Counted from the first letter of the stretch, positions 17,004 through 27,303 are shown. The stretch is 39,145 nt of DNA from Calothrix sp. MO_192.B10 (GCA_030065055.1 JASJDS010000052.1:1-39145); one strand, 5' to 3'. Notes: a model not told the origin generated them from the letters alone. A program made the numbers and translations.

Positions 17004-17024
17004 ATGATATCACTTTTATATCAT
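17004..17024. promoter_or_regulatory. Candidate operator upstream of the SPFH gene
   Basis: ATGATAT and ATATCAT form an inverted repeat with a 7-nt spacer, 20 nt before the SPFH start codon and overlapping a TGATATCA palindrome. Its size and position would suit binding by a ribbon-helix-helix dimer pair such as the protein encoded by the second gene of this unit. This is inference from position and symmetry only. Confidence 0.35.
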
Positions 17025-17043
17025 TTAGATATGGAGGCAAATC

Positions 17044-17997
17044 ATGAACCAACAAATTCGGGATGTCTCTGGGTTCAAAGTCAATGGATTCATTGCTTTG
17101 GGTGTTGCCATTGCAGTTACATTTTTTGCTATTTCGCAGTTATCTTCTGTCATAGAAACGAGTACCCAGCTATTAGGTAGAAGTCTGAGAGTGGGAGACT
17201 TTGTTAACTTATTTACTGGTATGGAAGACGGAGTAGCAGAATTAGGTGCATTGTTGGGAGCAATACTAATAGCAGTAGTAATTCCCTCAGTATCTGGTTT
17301 TCTGACAGTGGAACCAAACCAAGCGGTAGTGCTAGTCTTCTTTGGACGTTATGTGGGTAGCTTAAGAGAACCTGGTTTTTGGTGGACTATTCCTTTTACC
17401 ACCAAACGTAAAATTTCCTTACGGGTGCGTAACTTTAACAGCAACATACTCAAAGTCAATGATGCTCAAGGCAGTCCCATTGAGATTGCCGCCGTGGTAG
17501 TGTGGCAAGTATTAGACTCAGCCAAATCTACCTTTGCGGTGGATGACTACCAAGAATTTGTGGCCATTCAAAGTGAAACTGCAATTCGTGCCCTAGCAAT
17601 TCGCTACTGTTATGATGCTCCTGATGAATCAGATATTCCCTCACTACGGGGAATCCCAGATGAAATAGCCACTTCCTTGCAAGAAGAATTACAAGCAAGA
17701 CTGGAAGTAGCGGGGGTAGAAGTATTAGAAGCAAGACTATCTCACCTAGCCTATGCACCGGAAATTGCTCAAATGATGTTACGTCGCCAACAAGCCAAAG
17801 CTTTGATTGATGCAAGGCGACAGATAATTGACAGTGCTGTCGGGATGGTTGATGAAGCACTCAAACGCTTAAGTAAAGAACATATTATTGATTTGGATGA
17901 AGAACGTAAAGCCGCTATGGTGAATAACCTATTAGTTGTTCTCACTTCAGAGCAGTACACTCAGCCTGTAGTCAATGCTGGGAGTCTTTATGCTTAA
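17044..17997 (+). CDS. SPFH/band-7 domain membrane protein
   Basis: A 317-residue protein of the SPFH (stomatin/prohibitin/flotillin/HflK) superfamily, which scaffolds membrane microdomains and often associates with proteases. Two hydrophobic helices (about 13-32 and 66-86) precede the SPFH domain (about 87-265), with landmarks [44 protein letters not shown] and the [28 protein letters not shown] helix. A strong ribosome site (GGAGG) lies before ATG 17044. The next gene begins 3 nt after the stop and encodes a small ribbon-helix-helix protein, an arrangement I recall from SPFH genes in other bacteria. A specific function is not known. Confidence 0.9.
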   Translation: MNQQIRDVSGFKVNGFIALGVAIAVTFFAISQLSSVIETSTQLLGRSLRVGDFVNLFTGMEDGVAELGALLGAILIAVVIPSVSGFLTVEPNQAVVLVFFGRYVGSLREPGFWWTIPFTTKRKISLRVRNFNSNILKVNDAQGSPIEIAAVVVWQVLDSAKSTFAVDDYQEFVAIQSETAIRALAIRYCYDAPDESDIPSLRGIPDEIATSLQEELQARLEVAGVEVLEARLSHLAYAPEIAQMMLRRQQAKALIDARRQIIDSAVGMVDEALKRLSKEHIIDLDEERKAAMVNNLLVVLTSEQYTQPVVNAGSLYA

Positions 17998-18000
17998 AAT

Positions 18001-18177
18001 ATGAGTAAAAAGAAACGATTTTTACTACGTTTAGACCAGAGATTATACGATGTATTAGAAAAATGGTCGGCAGATGAGTTAAGAAGTGTCAATGCTCAAA
18101 TAGAGTATCTTCTCACAGAAGCTACTCGTAAAGCAGGGAGATGGAAACAAGATAAGAGTGAAGAAAAAAATGAATAG
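18001..18177 (+). CDS. Arc-like ribbon-helix-helix protein linked to SPFH gene
   Basis: A 58-residue basic protein: an N-terminal Lys run, strand [14 protein letters not shown], helix [10 protein letters not shown] and helix [17 protein letters not shown]. This is the Arc/MetJ ribbon-helix-helix pattern, with [11 protein letters not shown] close to family members annotated as Arc-like DNA-binding proteins. It starts 3 nt after the SPFH stop and is surely cotranscribed with it. The stop codon TAG takes its last base from a MITE beginning at 18177, so the C-terminus ([10 protein letters not shown]) may have been trimmed or altered by the insertion. Likely role: DNA-binding regulator, perhaps of its own operon. 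Confidence 0.82.
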   Translation: MSKKKRFLLRLDQRLYDVLEKWSADELRSVNAQIEYLLTEATRKAGRWKQDKSEEKNE

Positions 18178-18341
18178 GACTTACGCAACTGGCATATTTT
18201 TTCTGTAGGGGAGGCAAAATGCGGTGTAGATTTTCTGCCCGCATTATTGCCGTTGCGTGAGGTGCGCGAAAACATTTGAACGTAGCAATAAGACTTATAA
18301 AGTCATGCACCAATCACCGATTGTGACAATTGCGTAAGTCC
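18177..18341. mobile_element. MITE with GGACTTACGCAA inverted ends
   Basis: A 165-nt element bounded by GGACTTACGCAA and TTGCGTAAGTCC. It shares most of its length, inverted, with the element at 27526-27645. Relative to that copy it carries an inner extra palindrome (GGCAAAATGCGG ... CCGCATTATTGCC, about 18211-18251), perhaps a second repeat nested in the first. I see no clear target duplication. The open frame on the minus strand is chance. Confidence 0.75.
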
Positions 18342-18786
18342 TGATAAATTACCTCTTAATTATATATTTATTTTAAACAAGTATTATTTCGTTAGTCAGA
18401 CAGAGTCTGTATATGATAAACCTTGTAATAGCTCCATACATTGGATTTACATACCATTATAAATACTGAAGACACAAAGAATATCAACAAATATTGATGT
18501 TAAAAATCGAGGATTTTACAGTTTATTTTCAAGTCAGAATGAACTAATAATTATCCCATAATCATATTTTGAAGAATCGATAAAAATTTATTTTTATCTG
18601 GTGACAATATTTACAATTTTGCTCAGAATAGTATTTGGATAACATAATTAACCAACCTTGAGGGGTTGAATTACCCTGCTTCTATAAGCAGTGCGTTTTG
18701 CGTTGGGATAAAATTCCTGTTGCAAAACGTAATTCGCTCATTATAAATTCTACATTCTACATTCTTTATAATCAAAAAAACGAAAA
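18342..18786. other. AT-rich leader of the RTX gene
   Basis: About 445 nt of AT-rich sequence without a credible gene. Near the 3' end there is a tandem TTCTACA heptad, ending about 15 nt before the RTX start codon. The RTX promoter should lie here; I could not define it. Confidence 0.5.
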
Positions 18787-21700
18787 ATGGCAGATACACT
18801 AAATAACAAAAACAACGATAAAAACTATGGCGGTGGAAATAACACCGTTTATGCAAGAGGCGGTAACGATAAGATCAAAGGTGGTGGGGGTAACGATAAG
18901 CTTTACGGACAAGATGGTAACGACACTTTATATGGTGAAACAGGAAATGACAGTTTAGACGGCGGAAATAACAACGATAAGCTTTATGGTGGGAACGGAA
19001 CAGATACTCTCAGAGGTGGTAATAACGAAGATTACCTTGATGGTGGTGATGAGAACGATAAACTTTATGGCGACAGTGGCAATGACACTTTGTATGGTGG
19101 TGGAGGATATGACAGCTTAGAAGGGGGAGATAACAACGATAAGCTTTATGGGGGAAATGGTAGAGATACCCTCAGAGGCGGAAATCACAACGATCGCCTT
19201 GAAGGTGGTGATGATAACGATAAACTTTATGGCGACAGTGGCAATGACACTTTGTATGGTGAAGGAGGATATGACAGTTTAGAAGGGGGAGATAACAACG
19301 ATCAACTTTATGGTGGTAATGGTAGAGATACCCTCAGAGGGGGTAATAACGAGGATCGCCTCGATGGTGGTGATGATGACGACCAACTTTATGGTGACAA
19401 TGGCAATGACACTTTATATGGTGGCAATGGTAAAGATACCCTCAGAGGTGGAACTGGTAATGATTCACTTTATGGTGGTGACAATGACGACAAACTTTAT
19501 GGCGAAACTGGCAATGACACTTTATATGGTGAAGGAGGATATGACAGCTTAGAAGGGGGAGATAACAACGATAAGCTTTATGGGGGAAATGGTAGAGATA
19601 CCCTCAAAGGTGGAAATCACAATGATTCCCTTTATGGTGGTGATGATAATGATAGTTTAGAAGGTGGAAATAACGACGATAGGCTTTATGGTGAGAACGG
19701 TAAAGATACTCTCAAAGGGGGAGCTAACAACGACTACCTTGATGGTGGTGAGGAAGACGACAAACTTTATGGCGACAATGGCAATGATACTTTATATGGT
19801 CGAAAAGGAAATGACTATTTAGAAGGGGACAATAACACCGATACCGTTAATGGTGGGGATGATTCTCTTTATGGTGAAAGTGGTCAAGATACCCTTAAAG
19901 GCGGAACTGGCAATGATTACCTTGATGGTGGTGATGATAATGATACACTTGAAGGTGGTAGCGGAAATGACACCTTACTAGGACAAAATGGCAACGATAG
20001 CTTAGATGGTGGTGCCGATGATGATAGCTTAAAAGGTGGTGCCGGTGATGATACCCTTCTCGGCGGTTCTGGTGATGATACCCTTGTGGGTGATGGAAAT
20101 GATACTCTCAAAGGTGGAACTGGCGACGATAGTTATTACATTAGTTCTTACACTACTGATACGATTGAAGAAAAAGAAAACGAAGGTACTGATAGCATTT
20201 ACACGAGCTTAAATGGTTACTCCTTAGCAACTAGAACTCATTTTGAGAACTTATATTTCACAGGAACTGCTTCAATTGAAATAGGTGGCGGGAACGATGC
20301 AAATAACTATATTGTTGGTAGTGATGCAAAGAGCACTTTAAGTGGTGGTAAAGGACACGATACCCTAGAAGGAAAAGGAGGAGATGATAATCTAAGTGGA
20401 GGTAATGGTGATGATAGTTTACTTGGATGCGATAACAATGACATTTTAACTGGTGGGAGTGGTTCTGATACCTTAGATGGTGGCTCAGAAAATGATAGTT
20501 TGGATGGTGGTAATGACGATGACTCGTTAATTGGTGGCTCAGGAAATGACACCTTAGATGGCGGTTATCATAATGATACCTTGGATGGTGGCTCAGGAAA
20601 TGACAGTTTAGTTGGTGACTTAGGAAATGATAGTTTAATTGGCGGTGATAATAATGACACCTTAGAAGGGTCAAATGGTAGAGATACCCTCGATGGTGGC
20701 TCTGGTACTGATGTTGCTGTGTACAATGGCTATGTTGCAGACTACACTTTAACTTTGTTGAATAATGGTAGTCTTCAGATAACTGGTAGTGAAGGTACAG
20801 ATTTCCTGAGCAACATTGAAACACTGCAATTTGCCTCTGGTGCATTTAATATTGTTACGGGAACAACGGCAAATAATTCTCTTACCGGTACAAATGATAG
20901 CGATTATATCTTTGGTGGAGCTGGGAATGATACCCTCAAAGGTGGATTAGGTATTGACACCTTAGAAGGTGGCTCTGGCAACGATTTCATCGAAAATGCG
21001 GATGTTGCTATTTACAGAGGTAATGCTTCAGATTACAGCTTAGATTTGCAAGCCAACGGGGATATAAAAATCACTGACCAAAACACCAGCGATGGGGATG
21101 AAGGGGTAGATATTCTCCGTGGGGTTAGCCAAGTAGAATTTGCTTCGGGTGAGCGTTATGTGCTATCTGCGGGGACAAGTGGTGATGACAATATCTCTAA
21201 AGTATTTCAGCAGGAATATGCTTTTGGTGGTTCAGGTGACGACACCATTGACGGGGATGGTGGAGATGATTTAATTCGAGGTGGTTCTGGAAATGACCAG
21301 CTATTTGGCGATAAAGGAACAAGTAATACTTTAAAACTGGATGGTGAAAGGGATTATGTCGTAATTAATAACGATGATTCATTACAATTATCTAATTTCA
21401 CCGTTGAACTTTGGGTAAAACCAGAAACCACCAAAAATGGTTGGCTGCCACTGATTACCAAGCAAGCAAATAACGGTGGAGAAAGAAACTTTGGATTATA
21501 TATTAAACCCAACTCCACTACTATCCATTTTTCCTTCATGAATGAGTCGGGACAATTCCGGAGTTATAACAGTAATGCTTCGATTGCTCTTAATGACTGG
21601 AGTCATGTCTCCATGACTTATGATGGGAGCGCTTTTAAGCTTTATATCAACGGAACTCTGGATAAATCTGTTGCTTTAAGCGATAAAGTATGGCTTAACG

Positions 21701-24700
21701 ATTATGATGTCAAAATTGGTAGAGAAATTAATGCTTATGAGGCTTTTCAAGGTGAGTTAGATGAAATTCGCCTTTGGAACCAAGCTCGTTCTGCTGAGGA
21801 TATTCAAAGCAATCTTAATAATAAACTCAATGGTGATGAAACTGGATTAGTTGGTTACTACACCTTTGATAGTGCCACAGAATATAGCCGCAAGATTGCA
21901 GATGATAGCACCGGGGAAGATTATAACTATGGGCAATTCATTAATGAAGAGCAATCTTTAAATCTCAATATAGGTTTAGCTGAAGGATATGGTGGTGGCA
22001 CCAAAGATTGGGTGGAAGTTGCTCATGATGCCAGTATTAATGGTGGAAACTCTTTTGCAATCGAAGCTTGGGTCAATTTGTATGAGTTACCTAGAAATCA
22101 GGGTGAAGACACTGGTTTTGTCAGAAATGCAGGGCAGAGAATCTTATCTAAAGGTAGTAATTACAGTTTATCCATTGATAAAGATGGAAAACTTCTCTTT
22201 TTAGCAACAAACAGTGATGGTTCTTTGCTTGAATTACGCAGTGATGAAGCAATAAGTTTGGGAGAATGGAATCATATTGCTGTTTCTAAAAGTGGCACTT
22301 CTTCACGGTTTTATATTAACGGAGAATCGAGCGGTTTCACATCCAATAGAAATAGTAGCTCCTTACGAACAAATACTGATTTCCTCAATTTTGGCGGAAG
22401 CTTAAACCATGGTGCTCAGGATACAAAATCTTACTTTGGTGGACAGTATGACACCATGTTAGTCCCTACTGGTAATGTATTCCCAGACCCTCTCTTTAAA
22501 GAAGTCACTATATATACACCGTATGAATATAAATTTGATGCTTTTGAAGGGAAAATTGATGAAGTCCGCTTTTGGAATACCTATCGAACTCAAGCAGAAA
22601 TCCAAGCTGATATTCATCGAACCTTAAGTGGTAATGAGAATAATCTGGGGCTATATCTCAACTTTAATAGCGATGCTAACGGTAATACGACAATAAGCGA
22701 TCTCAGCCAAAATAATAATCAAGTCACGTTTAGAGATAATCTTGCTTACGAGAGTGACTTTGAAAATTACGATGCTGTTCCTCTACCAAATGATAACTTT
22801 AGTCGTCAAAGTACTGCTGATGAAGTATACGGTAATGAGAACAATGATTATTTAGCAGGTGGATTTGATAATGATATCCTTGATGGGGGAAGCGGAGATG
22901 ACACCATTGCTGGAGGATTGGGTAACGATACATTAAAAGGTGGAAGTGGTGCAGATACCTTTATTTTCGAGCAATCATCGGGTTCTAGTGATGTTGTTCA
23001 AGATTTTACTACCGCTGACTTGATTCAAATTGCTCCATCGGTGGGAGCTACTTCCATTAATCAATTTAGTTTCAATAGTAGCAATGGGCAATTATCTTAT
23101 AAAGGTAATCTTATAGCTACTTTAAACGGGGTTAGCAGTTTTGATTTTACGCAAAATCTGCTCATTCAACAGGAATTATTAGTTGATGAAAACACTCCTT
23201 GGGGTGATGTAGTCGGTTCAGTTGCCATTAATAATCCAGCTAGCATTAATGCCTATCAAATTATATCTGCTAGTCAACCGGGAATGTTTCGGATTAAAGA
23301 TAATGGTCAAATTGTCCTTGATAACGATAATAATGCAAGCAATACTGTTCCTGACGGTAGTCCCCTCAATTATGAAGAAACCTCTCAATATACTTTAGAA
23401 GTACAAGTCACCGATAGAAACGGTAATACTTACGTTAAAGAGATATTTATTACCGTTGAGGACATTAACGAAGCTCCAATTATTTCTCAAAATGGTTCTC
23501 CCTTAACAGATGAGGCAACATTACCTACTGTTAATGTGGATGAAAATGCTAGCAATGGGTATGTTATTGCTAATTATCTGTCTTTAAGGGACCCAGATGT
23601 TGATGATGTTGCTGTATTCCGCTTTAACAAAGGGAATGGAGATGGCATTTTCAACATAGATTCTCAAACGGGTAAAATTACCATTGCCGATAACAGCCTT
23701 CTCGACTACGAAACAAAAACCTTCCATGACTTAGAAATTATAGCAGTAGATACTGAAGGTGCTTCTACAACAGCTAATCTTCGCGTTAACCTGATCGACG
23801 GCAATGATGCACCAGTACTAAGCGATACTACTTTCTATATCCATCAAGGTGGTACCCAAACTGCTTTCGGAGATTTTATCGGTAAAATTACTGGTAGCGA
23901 TCGCAATGGGGATACTCTTACCTATTCGATTCCTCCTTCAACTGTATCTCCTTTTCTCATTGACGGAACATCAGGTGAAATTGATTTTGGGGAAAATCCA
24001 ACCTACACTAGTCCTTCTGCTTCGGTAAATCCGACTGTAAACTTTGGTAGTTCTTGGAATTCTTCTTTAACTATCGGACAGCAAAAACAAATAAGTGCAC
24101 TAGCATATCGTCACAGTGGCACCAACACTGCTCGGCTTCAAAATACCTGGGAAGCATATCAAGAAACCGGCACTAGTAAAACATTTGAGGTTGAGGTGAG
24201 TGACGGTGAATTCACTAATACAGCAAACATCACCATTAAGAAAACTGAGTTTACGAGTTTAGTTACAGATTCACAATATCTCTATCTTGATGGGGTAGAT
24301 GATTACGTTAATATCACCAACGAACAAACAGAAACTGTTTTCGGACAAGGAAGTAACGCTTTTACTATTACAGGATGGGTAAATCCCGAAACTCTCACCA
24401 CTGCTAAAACCAATCACGGTGTTTCTAATGTTTTCCTTGCCCGTGCTTCAAATCCTTACAATGACAACTTTGAACTAGGAATTACCAACACAGGTAATTT
24501 AATAATTTACTTCGATACGAATACTGGGGACTACACAATTACTTTAGGGAATGGAGAATTAACCACCGGTGATTGGCATTCTGTAGCTTTAACCTTTGAT
24601 AATGGCTCAGTTACTGCTTATTTGAACGGTAATAAGTACGAAAAAACAATCAACGGAACGATGATGGATGCAGCCGGTAACACTAACGGTTCTTCCCCGA

Positions 24701-27159
24701 TTACCCTAGGCAGCAGTCAGCATGTTGATAATTACTATAATGGCGGTTTAGACGATATTGCAATCTGGAATAAAGCCCTAACAGTAGGTGAAATTGGTGC
24801 AAGTTTAGAGAATCAGCTGACAGGAACTGAATCTGGACTAGTTAGTTACTACAGTTTCGATCAAGATGTTAACTATGACGGTTTAGATTTTAGTAGTTTA
24901 ACTAACCCAACTCGAATACTTAGTACAGAAATTACTGATTCGAGCAGTTACGCCAATAACGGAACCTTGGAAAACGGACAAGGAGAACACATCCGAGCCA
25001 AAAATCTCTTAGATATCAATGACGATCCCTCCCAAATAGAGGAAACCAAGCCAGTATTAGTTGACATTGATGAAGATGGAGATTTAGACCTTGTTTTAGG
25101 TAGAGAAACCACATCCGGGAAATCTAAACTGGAACTTTATCTCAATGACGGTGAAGGCAATTTATCCCTTGACAACAGTAAATTGTCCTTGAAGGATACT
25201 GGAGGAGCAACCATTGATATTAATGATATCGGTGGAGGTGGCTCTCCTTCACCTACCTTTGCCGATATTGACTACGATGGTGATTTAGATTTGATTTTAA
25301 GTAGTCGCACGGAAATCCGTTATTTCCAGAACAATAACGGTGTATTCGAGCAACAAAATGATAGCAATAACCCCTTCAGTGGGATTGACTTAGAAGGGAA
25401 GAAAAATACCCTTGCTTTTGGCGATATCAATCAAGATGGCATCATGGATCTTGTTATTGGTCGCAATAACAAGAAAAATAATAGTGGAGATCCTGGAACT
25501 CTTTACTTATATAAAGGTAATATTGCCGACAATGGAAATGTTTCTTTTACCTACCAAGACAAGAAGGAACTAGGAACCAGCGATAGCAAACGAGATCCTT
25601 CCCCTACCATCATGGATGTTAACAATGATGGCAGACTTGATATAGTTGTTGGGGTTCGCAATGGTCAAATCCGCTATTTTGAAAATCAAGAACTTCAATC
25701 CGACGATACTTGGGATATCAATAAACATCTCAAACAAAAAAATGATCCTGCCAATGCTTTTAATAAAATTGATATCGGCAAGGGAGCTACTCCAGCTTTA
25801 GGGGATTTAAATGGGGATGGTAATCTAGATTTAGTCATTGGTTCTGGGGATGGTGATGGTGCTGTTTATTACTATGAAGCCCCTAAACGTTATGATACCG
25901 TTACCTTCCAACTCGATTCAGTTAATGTTGGCAACAGAGATCAAGGGTACTTTAGTTTAGGCAATAGCAGCAAAGATTTAACCAAACAAACTAAATTTGG
26001 ATTGGGTGATGGTATTTCTGTGAAGGCATTTGGAGGTGTAGAATATGACCTCGGTTTAAAAGCAGGGCTGGAAGTTAACCCAGTTACTCTCCAAGATATT
26101 ACCCTTCCCTTTGAAATTTCAGTGAATCGTCCCGATACAGTTGAAGTTGGGGATACCATCGACATTGGTACCTTTGCTTCCCTCAGCGATGATGCGTCCT
26201 TTAAAGCTACCACGCCCCATCTAGCCGCTAGCTTTGATTTAGACTTTGATTTCTATGTTGGGGGAGGCTTCAAAATCAAAACACCTGCAGGTGGCGTATC
26301 TCTTGATTTCGCTGACTTACTTGGTACGGATATTGATTTTTCCTTCAATGAAACATTTGACACGCAAAATCGCAGCATTACCAAAAAAGCCAGCTATAAA
26401 TACGATCCAGAAAGTAGTGATGGTTCATCTACATCTGTCTTAGAAAAGCCGAAACAAAATAAATTGAATTATATTAGTGCAGGTTTTGAAACTCCCGACC
26501 TTGATATTAACGCTGATAAAACAACTACCAATGGTAAATCAGTATCAGGTTCAGTAACAGATACAATCCTGGCTACTTCAATTAATTTAGATGATATCAT
26601 TGCTGACCTCCTCAAAAGGTCTCCAGTGGCTCCCCTTAAAGTTGCTGGAGAATTATGGCAACAAGATAAAAGTCTTTCCGTTGTTAATTTTAAATATAAT
26701 CTCCTAGATTTAGAGTTAATTGCTGATATCGGCTTAAAAGTTGATTATAAGGTCAGTTTTGACGATATTACTGGAACCCTAAATGTCGAAAATGGTGAAG
26801 GTGGTTACGATCAATATACTGGTAGCTATAATGACCTCGTAGGAGGATTTTCAGGCATTAACATCAATGACGGGGTTGATGATGACGGACAGTTAGACTA
26901 CTACATTGATTTTGAGTTAGTTAATCCCAAACTAACTACTAAAATTGGTCTTGATGTGGGTAGTATAGATTTTGCTTTTGATGTCCTTGAAGGAACTGTG
27001 AAGCTCAAAGATGCTGGAGCAATAAAACAAGACTTTGCACTATTTTCGGATTCTTTCAATATTCTCGACCCCAATTTGGACTTTACTATTTCCAGCAACA
27101 CCACAGATTTGAATGGCTTTGGTGTAGCGCGTCATTCGGGTTCGATTGAGATTATCTAA
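18787..27159 (+). CDS. Giant RTX protein with LamG, cadherin-like and FG-GAP modules
   Basis: A 2790-residue, acidic, almost Cys-free protein (I see only Cys548), typical of type I secreted RTX proteins. Order: RTX nonapeptides of the GGxGNDxLYG kind (about 15-447), a linker (447-514), more RTX (514-638), two VAVYNG/VAIYRG-type linkers separated by RTX (642-843), LamG-like domains (848-1031 and 1057-1301), RTX (1347-1394), two cadherin-like repeats (1467-1676) and a third interrupted one (to 1819), a third LamG-like domain (1832-2032), five FG-GAP/VCBS repeats with DxDxDGxxD calcium loops (2085-2368), and a 410-residue C-terminal beta-rich region I do not recognise. There is no N-terminal signal peptide. 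RTX blocks are mostly N-terminal, whereas secretion signals of this class are C-terminal. Likely role: calcium-dependent surface adhesion or matrix. No ABC exporter genes are near. Confidence 0.92.
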   Translation: MADTLNNKNNDKNYGGGNNTVYARGGNDKIKGGGGNDKLYGQDGNDTLYGETGNDSLDGGNNNDKLYGGNGTDTLRGGNNEDYLDGGDENDKLYGDSGNDTLYGGGGYDSLEGGDNNDKLYGGNGRDTLRGGNHNDRLEGGDDNDKLYGDSGNDTLYGEGGYDSLEGGDNNDQLYGGNGRDTLRGGNNEDRLDGGDDDDQLYGDNGNDTLYGGNGKDTLRGGTGNDSLYGGDNDDKLYGETGNDTLYGEGGYDSLEGGDNNDKLYGGNGRDTLKGGNHNDSLYGGDDNDSLEGGNNDDRLYGENGKDTLKGGANNDYLDGGEEDDKLYGDNGNDTLYGRKGNDYLEGDNNTDTVNGGDDSLYGESGQDTLKGGTGNDYLDGGDDNDTLEGGSGNDTLLGQNGNDSLDGGADDDSLKGGAGDDTLLGGSGDDTLVGDGNDTLKGGTGDDSYYISSYTTDTIEEKENEGTDSIYTSLNGYSLATRTHFENLYFTGTASIEIGGGNDANNYIVGSDAKSTLSGGKGHDTLEGKGGDDNLSGGNGDDSLLGCDNNDILTGGSGSDTLDGGSENDSLDGGNDDDSLIGGSGNDTLDGGYHNDTLDGGSGNDSLVGDLGNDSLIGGDNNDTLEGSNGRDTLDGGSGTDVAVYNGYVADYTLTLLNNGSLQITGSEGTDFLSNIETLQFASGAFNIVTGTTANNSLTGTNDSDYIFGGAGNDTLKGGLGIDTLEGGSGNDFIENADVAIYRGNASDYSLDLQANGDIKITDQNTSDGDEGVDILRGVSQVEFASGERYVLSAGTSGDDNISKVFQQEYAFGGSGDDTIDGDGGDDLIRGGSGNDQLFGDKGTSNTLKLDGERDYVVINNDDSLQLSNFTVELWVKPETTKNGWLPLITKQANNGGERNFGLYIKPNSTTIHFSFMNESGQFRSYNSNASIALNDWSHVSMTYDGSAFKLYINGTLDKSVALSDKVWLNDYDVKIGREINAYEAFQGELDEIRLWNQARSAEDIQSNLNNKLNGDETGLVGYYTFDSATEYSRKIADDSTGEDYNYGQFINEEQSLNLNIGLAEGYGGGTKDWVEVAHDASINGGNSFAIEAWVNLYELPRNQGEDTGFVRNAGQRILSKGSNYSLSIDKDGKLLFLATNSDGSLLELRSDEAISLGEWNHIAVSKSGTSSRFYINGESSGFTSNRNSSSLRTNTDFLNFGGSLNHGAQDTKSYFGGQYDTMLVPTGNVFPDPLFKEVTIYTPYEYKFDAFEGKIDEVRFWNTYRTQAEIQADIHRTLSGNENNLGLYLNFNSDANGNTTISDLSQNNNQVTFRDNLAYESDFENYDAVPLPNDNFSRQSTADEVYGNENNDYLAGGFDNDILDGGSGDDTIAGGLGNDTLKGGSGADTFIFEQSSGSSDVVQDFTTADLIQIAPSVGATSINQFSFNSSNGQLSYKGNLIATLNGVSSFDFTQNLLIQQELLVDENTPWGDVVGSVAINNPASINAYQIISASQPGMFRIKDNGQIVLDNDNNASNTVPDGSPLNYEETSQYTLEVQVTDRNGNTYVKEIFITVEDINEAPIISQNGSPLTDEATLPTVNVDENASNGYVIANYLSLRDPDVDDVAVFRFNKGNGDGIFNIDSQTGKITIADNSLLDYETKTFHDLEIIAVDTEGASTTANLRVNLIDGNDAPVLSDTTFYIHQGGTQTAFGDFIGKITGSDRNGDTLTYSIPPSTVSPFLIDGTSGEIDFGENPTYTSPSASVNPTVNFGSSWNSSLTIGQQKQISALAYRHSGTNTARLQNTWEAYQETGTSKTFEVEVSDGEFTNTANITIKKTEFTSLVTDSQYLYLDGVDDYVNITNEQTETVFGQGSNAFTITGWVNPETLTTAKTNHGVSNVFLARASNPYNDNFELGITNTGNLIIYFDTNTGDYTITLGNGELTTGDWHSVALTFDNGSVTAYLNGNKYEKTINGTMMDAAGNTNGSSPITLGSSQHVDNYYNGGLDDIAIWNKALTVGEIGASLENQLTGTESGLVSYYSFDQDVNYDGLDFSSLTNPTRILSTEITDSSSYANNGTLENGQGEHIRAKNLLDINDDPSQIEETKPVLVDIDEDGDLDLVLGRETTSGKSKLELYLNDGEGNLSLDNSKLSLKDTGGATIDINDIGGGGSPSPTFADIDYDGDLDLILSSRTEIRYFQNNNGVFEQQNDSNNPFSGIDLEGKKNTLAFGDINQDGIMDLVIGRNNKKNNSGDPGTLYLYKGNIADNGNVSFTYQDKKELGTSDSKRDPSPTIMDVNNDGRLDIVVGVRNGQIRYFENQELQSDDTWDINKHLKQKNDPANAFNKIDIGKGATPALGDLNGDGNLDLVIGSGDGDGAVYYYEAPKRYDTVTFQLDSVNVGNRDQGYFSLGNSSKDLTKQTKFGLGDGISVKAFGGVEYDLGLKAGLEVNPVTLQDITLPFEISVNRPDTVEVGDTIDIGTFASLSDDASFKATTPHLAASFDLDFDFYVGGGFKIKTPAGGVSLDFADLLGTDIDFSFNETFDTQNRSITKKASYKYDPESSDGSSTSVLEKPKQNKLNYISAGFETPDLDINADKTTTNGKSVSGSVTDTILATSINLDDIIADLLKRSPVAPLKVAGELWQQDKSLSVVNFKYNLLDLELIADIGLKVDYKVSFDDITGTLNVENGEGGYDQYTGSYNDLVGGFSGININDGVDDDGQLDYYIDFELVNPKLTTKIGLDVGSIDFAFDVLEGTVKLKDAGAIKQDFALFSDSFNILDPNLDFTISSNTTDLNGFGVARHSGSIEII
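18840..20110. repeat. RTX-coding tandem repeats with 162-nt higher-order unit
   Basis: The first RTX block is built from 27-nt (nine-codon) repeats arranged in 162-nt groups of six. For example, the AAACTTTATGGCGACAGTGG stretch near 19061 recurs 162 nt later near 19223, with nearly identical codons between. Such DNA identity implies recent unequal crossing-over or slippage. Assembly length could be unreliable here. Confidence 0.8.
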
Positions 27160-27240
27160 TATCAAGTTCGCTGCCATTATTTGTGAATCTTGAAATACCT
27201 TCCCTGATAAGTAGGTAGGCACAATTAAATGTAAGATCGA

Positions 27241-27303
27241 ACCTCACCCCCATCCCCTCTCCTTATTAAGGAGAGGGGTGCCGTCAGGCAGGGTGAGGTT
27301 TTA
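27241..27303 (+). terminator. Nested palindrome, possible RTX terminator
   Basis: ACCTCACCC and GGGTGAGGT (27241-27249, 27291-27299) enclose a 25-nt palindrome with CCCCTCTCCTTA arms (27254-27278). The outer stem is followed by TTTTATATTT. It begins 82 nt after the RTX stop. It is a dispersed repeat (related to 4712-4734) that may have been recruited as a terminator. Confidence 0.5.

Noticed and set aside
19917-20845. Long minus-strand open frames opposite the RTX repeats
   Set aside because: They are low-complexity shadows (Ser/Pro or His/Tyr rich) of the repetitive RTX codons.
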